From Malania oleifera (lineage: Eukaryota > Streptophyta > Magnoliopsida > Santalales > Ximeniaceae), in NCBI RefSeq assembly GCF_029873635.1, contig NC_080420.1, forward strand, positions 34,618,231 to 34,682,230: a stretch of 64,000 bases of DNA, in the 5' to 3' direction. The position numbers and the translations under genes are program-made. Positions 1 through 13,006 of the stretch are shown one piece after another. The notes under the pieces are model-generated. The model saw only the letters and a list, made by a program, of their open reading frames with translations. It had not been told where the DNA came from and did not search any database. Position 1 is the stretch's first letter. Each line of letters starts with the position of its first letter.

Positions 1-624
1 CAATCAACAATCTAGCCCACTGCAATCTCTCCAGGCACAATAACTAGCCCCTATCTCGTCAAACCGGCCTCCTTAACCCAGAATGCTGGGGAGACTGCAA
101 TCTCTCCAAGCAAGGTAGACGGTTACCCACACACTATCTGAGATATGTGGTTACACTCTAAACTAAAATAGCAATGGTACCGTACTCTGTTGTTTGAATC
201 TGATTGAATATTTTCAAAGGGCCTGATACTATTTAGTACTAATATATATAATTATCTTACTATTTTTACCATGATATTGAAATAACCATAACATTTCAAA
301 ACTGATCTGCATAATCTGTATATCTGGCTGAATAACTGAATAATTGAATATCTGAATATCTGAACAACTAGGTGTTATGGTTTTGTAGTCATGGCATTAT
401 GAAAAATACTATAAACTATATTTTCTAAGAACTGCATACTGATATCTTCTGCTACTATATTGTAAAACATGATATTTGTAAAATTATATTAATACTTTAC
501 TAAACTGTTATGACTCATGCCACACATTTAAGCAGTTAGATTCTCATGTTCTAAAATCTGTAACTCCTGCTGTAATTATAATAATAATAGCATTCTGGAA
601 AAACTGAATAATAAGCTGATATAA

Positions 625-690
<66 letters not shown>

Positions 691-1382
691 TTCTGATATA
701 CTTTCTAAAATCCCTAGCATAGCATATTTCTCTAGGGTCCTCAACTCACGACTATAGGGACCCAAAACACCATATTCTTGAAAATATGACACCCCAATTT
801 TATTCCACAAAACACTAGTATATTCTTATAGTATACAAAATCTGGCCTCAAATAATGCTGTTAAATACTTACCCTAATTTTGGAATGATTCTCAAACTGT
901 TCAAATTGAATTTCCGCTCCAGTTAGGTTGTAGAGAATCTCCCTAGGATAATCATGATAGCTTCTGATCGTTGAACTGGGGAGAATCGGAGCCATAAATC
1001 TAAAGAGAAGGGAGAGAAACCATTTTAGAAAGAGAAAGTAAAGTTATAAAATGAATTTCCTATCAAAATTTTGTTTTAGGCTATATAGAAAAATGCTGTC
1101 CACGTGGCCTCGTCGATAAGCCACATTACCTCATCGACGAGTCCATGAAGGTAGTTCGTTGACAAAGATGGTGCCTTCATCAACAAATTTTAGGCCTTGA
1201 AAAACAGTCTCTCAGTAAAATCTCATCGACGAGACACTCGTCCACATAAACAAGCCCAAGCAGATGGTTCGTCGCCGAACGCTCCCTGTTTGTCGACGAG
1301 GCCCCGCCATATTCCCTTTTAAAATTCTTTCCCCTTCTCTTTTCTTTACTATTTAATTCTAATAATTATCCGGGTTATTACA
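1..1382 (-). repeat. Left LTR of G1 (3' LTR of the minus-strand element), truncated by window start
   Basis: Position 1 aligns with about 16177 in the right LTR (shared words around 'caacaat' and 'gcccactgcaatctctcc'). The LTR ends in ...ggttattaca at 1382. It lacks about 150 bp present in the right copy (roughly 16860-17035) and has an expanded AC microsatellite. A TCGTCGACGA-type palindrome array lies at about 1105-1300. Confidence 0.88.
637..687. repeat. (AC)n microsatellite in the G1 left LTR
   Basis: About 25 AC repeats directly after an AT tract. The matching place in the right LTR (about 16800-16815) has only a few repeats, so the array expanded after insertion. Confidence 0.95.
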
Positions 1383-1396
1383 TTCTTCCCTCCTTA
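1383..1396 (-). other. Polypurine tract of G1
   Basis: The reverse complement reads TAAGGAGGGAAGAA and directly abuts the LTR TG end, as expected for plus-strand priming in an LTR retrotransposon. Confidence 0.75.
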
Positions 1397-1608
1397 TAAA
1401 ATTTCGTCCTCGAAATTTACTATCTGTACCATACACCACTTTTTGAAGAAAATTGTCTACTTATTTTATTACTTACTCTCACTTGTGGTGGGGGAATACC
1501 GTGGTTACATTCAAGGTCATGGGAGATTAAAAATGTACTCAAAAAAAAAAAAAGAAAGAAAATTCTCCAAAAACCAAAACATTACCTATCCTATAATTTA
1601 AAACACAA

Positions 1609-1610
<2 letters not shown>

Positions 1611-1640
<30 letters not shown>
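1611..1640. repeat. (AT)n microsatellite
   Basis: About 15 AT repeats in the 3' untranslated part of G1. A 340-base stretch (about 1400-1800) around it has no coding remains. Confidence 0.95.
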
Positions 1641-1643
<3 letters not shown>

Positions 1644-1825
1644 TCTACACTAAACACACTTTATTTTTATCTAAACAACACTGTCTGCTACTATAATTCA
1701 TTAAATAAATGTGGGTACTTCTGTCTAATTTCTCCCTCAAGTTCTCACGAAGTTTCTTGTATAGCATGGTTTCTTTACAAAACTTTCACTAGCTGAATTT
1801 CCTTGGTGCGCAATTCTTGTGTCTT

Positions 1826-3140
1826 TCAGTCTAAGACCTGTACTGGTACTTCCTCATAAGTTAGTGAATCTCTAAGCTCTATTTCTGCATAACTGATTAT
1901 ATGGGACGGGTCTAGAATGTATTTCCTTAGCATAGTAACATAGAATACGTTGTGTATTCTAGACAAAGCTAGTGGCAAAGCTAGCTTGTATGCAATTGAC
2001 CCCACTCTCTCTAGTATCTCAAAAGGGCTAATAAACTTATGGCTCAGCTTGCCCTTCTTTCCAAACCTTATAACCCCTCTCAGAGGAGCTACCATCATGA
2101 ATACCCAATCCCCCACATCAAATTCTAACTCCAGGCGGTGAGTGTCTGCGTAGCTTGCCGACTCTGAGTTGTATCGATTCTTTCTTTAATTAGTCAGACT
2201 TTATCATACGCCTACTGTACCATCTCCGGACCCAAAATTCGCCTCTCACCTTCTTCATCCCAGAAAAGAGAAGAATAACACCTCCTACCATAAAGCGCCT
2301 CATAAGGTGCCATGCCAATGCTGGCTTGATAGCTGTTATTGTAGGCAAACTCAACCGACGACATAAACTGCGTCTAGCCACCCCCAAAATCTAGCACACA
2401 TGCTCAAAGCATATCCTTTAATATCTGAATCATTCTCTCAGTCTGACCATCTGTTTGAGGGTGAAAAGCAGTGTTGAATGCTAACTGTGTCCCCACAGCC
2501 TCCTGAAAGCTTTTCCAAAATCGTGAAGTAAACCAAGGGTCTCGGTTTGAGACTATGGATACCGGTACACCATGGACGCAAACAATTTCCTAGACATATA
2601 TCTCTACCAGTATGTCCATGGAATAGCTAACTTTAATAGGGATGAAGTGAGCGGTCTTCATCAGACGATTAACGATCACCTAAATAACATTCAACCCCTG
2701 TCGCACTGGTGGTAGCCTAGTAACAAAATCCATTGAAACATGGTCCCATTTCCACTTTGGAATGAAGCATGGCTGCTACTGCCCTGTGGGTCTCTGGTGC
2801 TCAGCTTTTATCTGCTAGCACATCTAACACTGCTTTACAAATTCAACAATATCCTTCTTTATACCGCTTCACCAAAAGGATTTTCGTAGATCTCGATACA
2901 TTTTAGTATTGCCTGGAGGAATGGTGTATAGAGATCTGTGAGCTTCCTCCAATATAATTCTCTTGATCTCGGCATCTACAGGAATCTAATATTAAACTAC
3001 AGGGCTCTGTCATCTGATATGCTGAAATCCTTCTCCTGTCCGTCTTGCACTTTCTCTATCAATGCCACTAACTTTGGGTCAAAATTCTGGCCAGCTTTAA
3101 TCCTTTCTTGTAACGTAGGATGAATTACCAAGTTAGCAAT
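1826..3140 (-). pseudogene. G1 integrase region, decayed
   Basis: The C-terminal module at 1826-2116 keeps a run like GKKGKLSHKFISPFEILE followed by HNVFYVTMLRKYILDPSHII, the chromodomain-adjacent part of Tekay-type integrases. At about 2270-2370 the minus strand encodes a VEFAYNNSYQ..GMAPYEALYGRR-like segment, the end of the integrase core. The rest of the core and the H2C2 zinc region (to about 3140) is recognisable only in pieces across frames. The module lies in a different frame from the RT segment, so at least one frameshift separates them. Confidence 0.75.
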
Positions 3141-3206
3141 GAATGACTAGTGATCATCCTCTATCAGCTCCATGCCTTATCTCTCCAAATCCATTAGAAT
3201 AGGGAG

Positions 3207-4508
3207 CTAAATCTCTACTGTTGATACTACTGCTCCCATTAACTTTTGGCTTAATGCATCAGCTACCACGTTTGCTTTCCCTAGATGGTAGCCAATAGTG
3301 CAGTCATAATCTTTAATAAGTTCCAACCATCTTCTTTGCCTCATATTTAGCTCTTTCTGAGTGAAGAAATATTTTAAACTTTTATGGTCCGTAAAAATTT
3401 TACATTTCCCTCCATACAGATAATGCCTCCAAATCTTGAGAGCATACACTACTGCAGCTAGTTCCAAATCATGCACAAGATAGTTCTTCTCATATTCTTT
3501 AAACTGCCTAGAAGTGTATGCGATGACCTTGTTGTGCTGCATCAATACACACCCAAGTCCTTTTAGGGATGCGTCACTGTATATCACGAATCCGTCCTCT
3601 CCTAAAGGAATAGCTAACATTGGAGCGGTGATCAACTACTGCTTCAACTCCTGAAAGCTCTGTTCACAATCATCGGTCCATTAAAATCTCACATTTTTCC
3701 TCGTGAGTCGCGTCAGAGGACCCGATAATCTGGAGAAACCGTCAACAAAGTGTCGGTAGTAGCCTGCCAAACCCAGAAAACTTCTAATCTCTTGGACATT
3801 CCCTGGTCTCACCCAACTCACCATTGCCTCTATCTTACTCGGGTCAATTGATACACCCACCTCAGAGATCACATGGCCAAGAAAAGAAACCAGCCTCAAA
3901 TGATACTTGTGCTCCTTAAAGCTTCTCAAGTAAACCAGTATATCATCTATAAAAACTATAATGAATTGATCCAAAAACTGATGGACCACTCGATTCATTA
4001 AATCCATAAATACTGCTAGAGCGTTAGTCAACCCAAATGTAATCACTAGAAACTCGTAATGCCCGTATTAAGTTTGGAACGTCGTCTTCGAAATGTCTTC
4101 TGCCCTAACTTTCACCTGATAGTAACTTAACCGAAGGTCAATTTTAGAATAGACCTGGGTCCCCTGGAGCTGATCAAATAAATCATCGATCCTAGGAAGA
4201 GGATATTTATTCTTGACTGTCAGTTTATTTATTTCCCTATAATCTATGCACATCCTCATGGTCCCATCTTTCTTCTTCATGAATAGAATTGGTGCTCCCC
4301 AGGGCGACACACTAGGTCTGATAAATCCTTTATCCAGCAATTCTTGCAATTGATCTTTTAGTTCCTTTAACTCGGCTGGAGCCATTCGGTAAGGTGCTTT
4401 AGATACCAGTGTTGACTCCAGTGGAAGATCCACAGTAAATTCAACCTTATGGTTTAGTGGTAAGTTAGGTAATTCTTCTAGAAAAACGTCTGAAAATTCT
4501 CTAACCAC
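3207..4508 (-). pseudogene. G1 reverse transcriptase and RNase H, decayed
   Basis: RT segments (4068-4508 and 3681-4046) and RNase H (3207-3635) share one frame, interrupted by stops near 4047-4067 and 3636-3680. RT shows [51 protein letters not shown] split over two blocks, and the catalytic VFIDDILVY box with both aspartates. RNase H shows [18 protein letters not shown], the [22 protein letters not shown] block and [11 protein letters not shown]. Known role: copies element RNA into DNA and removes the RNA strand. Here it is a non-functional fossil. Confidence 0.9.
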
Positions 4509-4606
4509 AGAAATATCAACTTGTTTTAGTTCTTCTTTTGGAAATTCTTTTATGTAGGCAACAACTCACTGACAACCATCTTGAATTAGTTTCCTCATCT
4601 GAATAA

Positions 4607-5030
4607 CTAACATAAGCTGTGGCGAAGCGCGCACACGTGTACCAATAAATTTGTATTCTTGCTCACTAGGAGGTCTGAAAATACCTCTTTCAAATGACAA
4701 TCAACACTAGTATGATTAACTGCTAACCAATTCATACCCAAAATTACATCAAACCCTTGTATGTTTAATATCACAAGATCAGCTGGCAATACCTTTCCCT
4801 GAATGGTCACTGGAAAGTCCCTAAGTACCTTCCTACATCTCACCACTGATCCAGTAGATGAAGCCATAACCAACTTGACATCTAACATCCGTGCCTCATA
4901 CCTAGTCAATTTAGCATACCCGACGAAATAAAAGAATGGGTGGCACCTGTGTCAAATAAAACAACAACTTTATATGAAAAAATGGTAAAGGTACCTCTAA
5001 CTGCATCTCCAGCTACCTTGGCATCACCTG
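4607..5030 (-). pseudogene. G1 aspartic protease region, decayed
   Basis: The minus strand near 4930-4970 encodes a VVVLFDTGATHSF motif with an intact Asp-Thr-Gly triad, followed by a stop. The next block (4607-4909) has RCRKVLRDFPVTIQGK and LNIQGFDVILGMNWLAVNH, the conserved second half of Ty3/gypsy retropepsins. It normally matures the Gag-Pol polyprotein. Confidence 0.8.
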
Positions 5031-5983
5031 ATGTCAACGCATAGACCCTCTTCGGTGCAGTGTTCCTTCGCTGGCCTCCACGGGGCGCCTGGTAACCACC
5101 CCGAAACGGTCTGGGAGCTAGTGCCTAGGTCTGCAATCCCTGACATAATCAAGAAGTGTGCCCGGGTCTCCCACAACGGTAGAAGATGCCCTCTCCTATC
5201 CTACATTCACTTGGATGCCTCCGGCCACATATAGGACAAAGAGGAATAATTCGTCCACTTTGAGGACCACTGTGCTCCATCATTCGTCCCTCACTAGATC
5301 CATATCGGTCTCCCCTCCATGGCCTCCGGCTAGAACCCGCCTGAAAATCCTAAGGCGTGGGCCTCTTCCTCTAACTCTGAGTTGCGACACCCCTCCGCAT
5401 GCCACTCTCGATAACGACAACTCTATCCACCACCTTCACGAATGTCTGAGCCCAAAAACTGATGACTTGCTCAACAAATTCTGCCTCAGGCCTTCCTCAA
5501 ATTTCCTTGCTTTCTTCTCCTCATCTGGTGCCAAGTGTGGGGCAAATCAAGACAACTCAATAAATTGTGTTGCATACTGTGACACTACCATCTACCCCAG
5601 AGCTAAATGTAGGAATTTCGCTGCCTTTGCACTCCGAATGACAGTAGAGAAATATCGCTCAAAAGAACAGCTCCTTGAATAGACTCCACGTCACTAGCAC
5701 GGGATCAGACCTCTGTTCCTTAATCAATCACACTGATCTTCACCAGCATTTTGCCTCTCCTGTCAGTTTAAATGTCACAAATGAAACCTTTTGTTCATTT
5801 GTACGTAAAAGCACTGCCATCCTCAATGTCCTGAACCCAATTATCAGCCATTATCGGGTCAGCTCCTCTAGCAAAGGATGGGGGCTTCATTCACTTAAAC
5901 TGCTTGATCGTGTAGCCACGCTCCCCCGAGCTCCTAGTTATCTCAGCCATCACCTGTTGGGTGACGCTGCACAATACTGCATT
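5031..5983 (-). pseudogene. G1 gag, main part, interrupted by G2 at its 5' side
   Basis: The minus strand contains two CCHC-like zinc knuckles near 5155-5235 (CPICGRRHPSEC, then YRCGRPGH with the first Cys altered context) and the capsid-like region up to 5983, in several frames. At 5983 the reading is cut by the G2 LTR; the missing amino-terminal part resumes at 15051. Gag forms the virus-like particle and binds element RNA. Confidence 0.78.
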
Positions 5984-8021
5984 TGTAGCGATCTGCTATT
6001 TAACTTGGGTTTTTTTTTTTTTAATACTATAACATTTAAAATGCCCTGATACCATATTAGATTAAACCCAATCATTAACCAAAGCAACGAGAAGCAGAAA
6101 TCAAATAAACATAACCATATGTAATTATATAAAATACCAGAGTACTAAAATGTTTCCCAAAATATACATGCACGACTGTTCCCCAAAATACCCTTAACTG
6201 GTTAGGACTATACAGAAATACTTCAAAACCAAATACTCACTCTCTACTGACAGGTTAGTATTGAAGCCCCTCTACCTGCGAGCCTGATCTGCTTGCCTAC
6301 CTGGATCACCTGAAAAATGTTAAATTAATTGGGATGAGCCAACGCTCAGTAAGACAAAATATGCTATTGCTAGTGTGTGGCAAATGAGTTACAATACTGT
6401 GAAAATCTATTACTATATAATCATGTATCACTGAATATGTAAAGTACAATACCAGTAATATAAATCATTATCTTTTATTTGTTGCTAAACATTTCTATAC
6501 TTTAGGCTTTTACTCAAAATACTTCTAATAAATATATATATTTTCTATCTTTGTAAATATGTATAAACATAATAATAACTGAAATCTTCTATGTGGATAA
6601 TTGTGTGTCATGATTTAATCCCTCATGACAGGGTTGTGTGGCCCGTAGGCGGGATCTACCCTGGTTGGCCAACCAGGAATAAATCACTATACTCGATAGG
6701 TCTGATCAGCCCTCCTCTACCCATATCTGATGGGGAGCCTGTCCACTCATGGGCTCTATGTGATCGACCTTTATACCACGTATTATCTGAATAGGTGGTT
6801 GCACTCTATAAACTGTATGTAGCTACGGTACCGTGCTCTGTAAACTGTATAGTTCAATATGGTCTGATACTATATAATGCAACTCTATATACAACTATCT
6901 GTTTTACCGTGATTCTGTAATAATAGTATAAACCATGATGCTGTGATGAACTGTATCTGTATCGACTGCATTTTCTGAAATAAATTGTAAAACTATATGT
7001 TATGGCACTATAAACTGTATCTGTATCAACTATATAATCATGGTATTCTATAAATTACTATAAAACATATCCACTGTCTATATATTCTGTAAAACATAAC
7101 TCAGGAAAATACTGTAGAACATATTTCTGTACTATAACTATATTCTCAAGCCACACAGTAATTTTAAAACATATTAATCATACTTGATAAACCATATAAA
7201 TCTTTGCTGTGAATAATACTCTGATGGAACATTTATAATTTTATACTGAAATCATACTCAAATAACCTAGCATAGCATACTTCCCTTACCTGATTTCTAT
7301 TAAAACCCTCTTACTGTAATGGGTCCTATACCCGTAGGGTTCTCCACTCAACACTCTGTAAACAACATTCTCCAGAACAAAATATCAATATTTCTTTACC
7401 TACATAATTTCCTACAACTGACGGAAGGCCAAAAATTGACTAAAAGGCCTTACCCTAATTTTGGGAAGAAATTCGATTCGATCCCACAGAAAATCCGCCC
7501 CAGCAGACTTGAAGAGAACTCCGCCAGGAGCGTTGTGGTGGCCTCAGATTGTCGATCTGATGACTGACGGAGCTGAAATTGAAGAAAGAAAAGGAAGAAA
7601 TCACAGGGAAAGAAGAGAGAAAGTCTGCGGCTAAATTTCTGCGATTAAAATCAATTTAGAGCTATTTATACTACGGGATTTGTTGACGAGCCACATCATC
7701 TCGTTGACGAGTCCTGTAGAAAGTTTGTCGATGAACCTACACCTTCGTCGATGAATTTTAGACTTCTAAAAAATCATTCTCGGTATCTTCTCGTCGATGA
7801 GACGGGACCTCGTCGACGAGTTCTTGAAGTACCCTCGTCGACGAAATCCTTGTGTTCGTCGACGAGGCCTGGGAAATTTTCATGGAAATTTTACCTCCAA
7901 AATGCAATGTCGTTGATGAACGCGAAGCATTCATCGACGAAGTCAGCTGCCTCCTTCTATTACTATTTCCATTTCCCTCCCTCTTTATTATTTAAATACT
8001 ATTTTTCTTTGGGTCACTACA
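5984..8021 (-). repeat. Left LTR of G2 (3' LTR)
   Basis: About 2038 bp, from tgtagcgatc to gggtcactaca. It aligns throughout with 13023-15050. In element orientation it has a palindrome array (about 7945 down to 7680), then a TATA box read from 7670 to 7663. Confidence 0.93.
7663..7945 (-). promoter_or_regulatory. G2 left LTR: TCGTCGACGA palindrome array and TATA box
   Basis: About ten diverged copies of TCGTCGACGA (forms such as CTCGTCGACGAG, TTCGTCGATGAA, CGTTGACGAG) occur between about 7680 and 7945. On the minus strand they end just before TATAAATA (complement of 7663-7670). This is the U3 promoter position of an LTR; binding of a factor is inference. Confidence 0.7.
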
Positions 8022-8035
8022 TTCTCCCCTCCTTA
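8022..8035 (-). other. Polypurine tract of G2
   Basis: The reverse complement is TAAGGAGGGGAGAA, directly next to the LTR terminus. Confidence 0.8.
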
Positions 8036-8408
8036 TAAAATTTCGTCCTTGAAATTTACTATCTGTATTACCTTCTATTATCCCATAAAGGCAAATGGTT
8101 TACTTATTTTATTACCTGCCCTTACTTATGGCGGAGGAATACCGTGGTTACATGGATAGTTCTAGGAGATCACAAATATAAAAGAAAATTCTCTCAAAAC
8201 CGAAATATTACCTATCCTATACTCTAAATTACATTTACATTATACAAAACCAGACTATCACTATTTTAATTACACATCACTGCTATGACCCACTAAACAA
8301 ATGGGGATATTTCTGTCTAATCTCGCTTTCAAGCTCCCACGAAACTTTTTTTATTATGTGATTCCTCCATAGGACTTTTACCAACTGTATCTTCTTATTG
8401 CGCAATTC

Positions 8409-9817
8409 CTATTCTTTACTATCTAGGATCTGTTTTGGAACTTCTTCATATGCTAAAGCCTTACTGACTTCCAGTTCTGCATGGCTGATGATATGGGAAG
8501 GATCTAGGACACATTTCCTTAGTATAGAAACATGAAATACGTCATGAACTCGAAATAGAGATGGCGGTAAAGCCAACCGATAGGCTATTGACCCAATCTT
8601 CTCAAGTATCTCAAATGGGCCAATAAACCTAGGGCTCAACTTACCATTCTTCCCAAATTTCAAGATCCCCTTCAGTGGAGTTATTCTCAGAAATACATGA
8701 TCACCCACTTCAAATTTCAATTCTCGGCGGCGAGTATCCACGTAGCTTTTCTGTCGACTCTGCGCTACACTAATCTTGTCTCGAATAAGTCGAACTTTAT
8801 TGTATGCCTATTGTATTATTTCTGGCCCCACTACTCGCCTCTCACCCGCTCACTCCAGTATAAAGGGGAACGACACTTCCTACCATAAAGTGCCTCATAA
8901 GGAGCCATACCTATGCTTGCCTGATAGCTGTTGTTGTAAGTAAATTCCACCAATGACATGTACTGAGTCCAACTACCCCCAAAATCCAAAACACATGCTC
9001 ACAACATATCCTTGAGTACCTGAATGGTCCTCTCTGTCTGACCGTCAGTCTAAGGATGGAAAGCGGTGTTGAATACTAGTTGAGTCCCCAATGCCTCCTG
9101 TATGCTTCTCTAGAACAGCAATGTAAAGCGTGGATCACGGTTCGAGACTATGGATACTAGCACTCCATGGGGTCGAACAATCTCCTGTATTTAAATCTCT
9201 GCTAACCTTTTCATAGGGTAGCTAACCTTAATAGGCAGAAAGTGCGCTGTCTTCGTCAACCTATCAACTATTACCCATATGACATTCTGACCATGCGGCG
9301 CCGATGGTAGCCCCGTAAAAAAATCCATGGATACGTGTCCCACTTCCATTCAGGAATGAAAAGTGCTGCAAATGGACAGCGACCTCTAGTGCTCAGCCTT
9401 AACCTGCTGGCACGTCAAATACTAGTGCACAAACTCTGCTATTTCCCTTTTCATGCCACTCCACCAAAAATACTCTCGCAGATCCCTATATATTTTCATA
9501 CTACTAGGATGAACAGTGTATAGAGATCTGTGTGCCTCCTCTAGAAACGTCCTTTTGATGCTGTCATCTACAGGCACACACAATTTAATACGAAATCTTA
9601 AAGCCCCATCATCAGAAATGCTAAATTCTTCCCCTTGACCATCTTGTATTCTGGCTATCACTTCTACCAATTCCGGATCATCCCTCTGAGCAGCTTTAAT
9701 TCTCTCATAAAGTGTAGGATGTGCAACCAAACTGGCAATAAGCGTTTGAGGATCATCTCTCACTAACTTCACATCGAGTCTTTCCAAGTCCATCTGAATT
9801 GGATGCTGAACTACCAC
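8409..9817 (-). pseudogene. G2 integrase, frameshifted
   Basis: The amino-terminal H2C2 zinc-binding part is at 9422-9817 (EEAHRSLYTVHPSSMKIYRD followed by FWWSGMKREIAEFV). The C-terminal module is at 8409-8741 (GKNGKLSPRFIGPFEILEKI, RVHDVFHVSILRKCV). The catalytic core between them (8742-9421) is visible only as broken pieces. The zinc part shares the RT frame while the C-terminal module is in another, so there is at least one frameshift in the core. Confidence 0.82.
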
Positions 9818-9829
9818 TGTTAGCTATGT

Positions 9830-11110
9830 TGTGTCTCTTGATTTACGGCTCAAAGCATCAGCCACCACATTTGCTTTACCTGGGTGGTAACTGATGGTAC
9901 AATCATAATCCTTGATAAGTTTCAACCACCTCCTCTGCCGCATGTTCAACCCTTTTTGTGTGAAGAAATACTTTAGGCTCTTATGGTTAAAGAATATCTC
10001 ACACCTCTCACCATATAAGTAATGTCTCTAGATCTTTAGTGCGTGTACAACTGCAGCCAATTCCAAATCGTGAGTAGGATAGTTCTTTTCATATTCTTTC
10101 AACTGCCTAGACGCATATGCTACCACTCTACCATGTTGTATCAATACACAACAGAGCCCTTTCAAAGACAAGTCACTATAAATCACATACCAATTACCTC
10201 CTGATGGAATCGTAAGAACTGGTGCAGTGACGGGCCGCTGCTTTAATTCCTGGAAGCTTTGCTCGCACTCTTCATCCCGCATAAATCTGGCATTCTTCCT
10301 GGTCAAACGCGTGGGAGGTTTTGATAAAGCTAAAAATCCCTCCACAAATTGACGGTAATAACCTACTAGCCCTAAGAAACTCCTAACTTCCTACACATTC
10401 CTCGGCTTGGCCCAACTTACCACTGCATCGATCTTGCTAGGATCCACTGAAATACCGTCCCTTGAGATCACGTGACCTAAAAATGCTACCTTCTCAAGCG
10501 AGAACTCACACTTTCTAAAATTGACATAGAGCTTCTCTTGCTTGAGTGTCTGCCGTACCTGCCTCAAATGCATCTCATGATCCTCAAAACTCCTCGAGTA
10601 CACCAGTATATCATCAATGAAAACTACAAAAAACTGATCTAGATACTGGTGAAAAATTCTATTCATCAAGTCCATGAGCATGGCTAGGGCATTCGTCAAA
10701 CCAAAAGGCATAACGAGGAACTCATAGTGCCCATACTTAGTCCTAAAGGCTGTCTTCACAATGTCCTCTGCTTTTACTCTCACTTGATGATACTCGTATA
10801 TGAGGTCGATCTTGAAATATACTCGTGTACCTTGGAGCTGATCAAACAAATCGTCTATACGGGGTAGAGGATATTTATTAATAGTAACCTTGTTGATTTC
10901 TCTGTAATCGATACACATCCTCATAGACCCATCTTTCTTATTTACGAACAACGCTGGAGCTCCCTATGGTGATACAATGGCTCGTATAAACCTCTTGTTC
11001 GGCAAGCCTTGCAACTATTCCTTTAATTCTCACAATTCAGCTAGAGCCATACGGTAAGGAACCTTAGAATCGGCGCGTTCCCTGGAGGTAAATCTATAGG
11101 AAAATCCACA
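9830..11110 (-). pseudogene. G2 reverse transcriptase and RNase H, decayed
   Basis: RT (10391-10951) has [33 protein letters not shown], the catalytic [13 protein letters not shown] box and [19 protein letters not shown]. RNase H follows in the same frame (10028-10345, [37 protein letters not shown]) and continues past a stop to about 9840 with KSLKYFFTQ and [11 protein letters not shown]-like blocks. This part is in a different frame from gag-PR. Confidence 0.9.
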
Positions 11111-11349
11111 TCGTGCACAAGAGGCAACCTAGGTAACTCCTTTGGAAAAACATTTGGAAATTCCCATACCACTGGGGTATTTTCAATCTTTAATTCATTT
11201 TTGGGTACTTCTTTCACAAACGTTATAAACCCCTAACCTTTGCCCAGGATTAATTTGCTTGCCTGCACGGCTGACACCATCTGCGTTGGAGCACGTACCC
11301 GTGAACCAACGAATCTAAATTCCTGTGTATCATGGGGTCTGAAAATTAC

Positions 11350-11703
11350 CTATTTCTGACGACAATCAATGCTGGTGTGATTGGCAGCCAACCAATCCAT
11401 ACCTAGTATTATATCAAACCCGCAAATCTCAAACACAATCAAGTCCGCTGATAGCACTCTCCCCTGAATTTCTATAGGATAACCTCTGAGCACCCTTTTA
11501 CACCTCAACATTAACCCAGACGGTGTAGCTACTGACAGTTCTCTATCTAATATCCGAGTCTCACTTCCAGATAATCTAACGTATGATGTAGAGACAAAGG
11601 AATGAGTAGCATCTGAATCAAATAAAACAATAATGGAATGTGATAAAATAGTAAAAGTACCTGTCACCACATCTGCGATAGCCTCAGCATCACCCGGCGT
11701 CAA
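11350..11703 (-). pseudogene. G2 aspartic protease with altered active site
   Basis: It is in the same frame as gag, so gag-PR was one polyprotein. The motif reads VLFDSDATHSFVS: the expected Asp-Ser/Thr-Gly triad is Asp-Ser-Asp. Downstream, LRCKRVLRGYPIEIQG and FDIILGMDWLAANH are well conserved. Loss of the triad glycine should abolish protease activity (family knowledge). Confidence 0.85.
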
Positions 11704-11709
11704 CGCATA

Positions 11710-12717
11710 AACCCTCGCTGGGGCTACATTCCTCTGTTGTCCTCCACGAGGTGCTTGATATCCTCCTCAATAGGGCCTGGGAGTTGGGACCTGGTCTAGC
11801 GGACCTGGGCATGCACGTGCCATGTGGCCGGGTCTCCCACAATGATAACATACATCTCTCCCTACCCGGCACTCCTCTGAATGATGTCTCCCACATGTCT
11901 GACATACCGGGACGATTGGTGTACCTTGGTTCCCCCAAGATCCTGCCATCTGCCTCTGATCTCCCCTATCGCGACCTCTTCTCCATGGACCCCTATTGGA
12001 GCCAGCCTGAAAATCCTGTGGCGCAGGTCTCTTCCTCTGACTCTGAGCTGCTACACCACTCTCAATGAATGTAGCTCTATCTACAACCTCCGTAAATGTC
12101 TGAGCTCTGAAGCCAATCACTAGCTCAAAAAAATTCTGTCTCAGTCCCTCCTCAAACTTCCTTGCTTTTTTCTCTTCATTAGGTGCTAGATGCGGAGTAA
12201 AATGCGACAACTCGATAAATCCAGCCGTGTATTGGGATACGGTCATCTGCCCCTGTACCAGATGCATAAACTCTGTTGCCTTCACGCTTCGAACGATAGC
12301 AGGGAAATACAGCTCGAAGAATAGCTCCTTGAATCGATCCCACGTCACTGGTACTGGAACTGGCCTTTGCTCCTCTGTCAGCCACGCTGATCTCCACCAG
12401 CGCTTCGCCTCTCCTATCAACTTAAATGCTGCAAATACTACCTTCTACTCATCCGTATAAGGAAGCACAACCAGTGCCTCTTCTATATCTTGGATCCAAT
12501 TTTCAGCTACGATCAGGTCATCTCCTCTAGTAAAGGATGGGGGCTTCATCCGCGTAAACTGCTCGATCGAACAGCCACGCTCCCCAGAGCTCCTGGCCAT
12601 CTCAACCATCACCTGCTGAGTAATGTTACGCAGTACAGCATCTATATCTCCTCCACCCATGCTGGAAAGTCCTGGCCTATCCTCCCCAACATTCATGCCA
12701 CTGCTTCCTGGGTCCAT
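11710..12717 (-). pseudogene. G2 gag, nearly full length with two nonsense codons
   Basis: The start ATG is the complement of 12715-12717 (MDPGSSGMNVGEDRPG...). The capsid region has GEAKRWWRSAWLTEEQRPVP and TWDRFKELFFELYFP. Two zinc knuckles close it: CQTCGRHHSEEC and CYHCGRPGHMARAC (a perfect CX2CX4HX4C). Two in-frame stops (near 12442 and 11764) look like CAG-to-TAG and CGA-to-TGA changes, typical of deamination at methylated cytosine. Otherwise gag and protease are collinear in one frame. Confidence 0.9.
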
Positions 12718-13006
12718 CCTGAAAACAAGAAACACACTTAAGTACCTCATCTCCTACACGGACCTATCCTATACATATTCAAAATTAACTTCCTTCCTTG
12801 ACCTTAACTCAAAATCCAGTTCTGTCACCTAAACACATGACCCGACAATAGTTTACTATGGTTTTCTTGAAATCATCACCCCAGGAAAAACGCAGAAACC
12901 ACCACAGAAATCCCGTATCTAGACGACCAAACAGACCTTAAATCCTTTTCCTGTACTTTGGTATTGCTTCCGCTGCACTCTAAAGTCTACAGAACCTAGC
13001 AACCTA

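Noticed and set aside
544-810. Open frame on the minus strand with a Cys-Val repeat
   Set aside because: It is the translation of the (AC)n microsatellite inside the G1 LTR.
5158-6049. Long plus-strand frames opposite G1 gag (also 11751-12832 opposite G2 gag)
   Set aside because: Antisense shadows: the minus strand carries the recognised gag and zinc-knuckle motifs.
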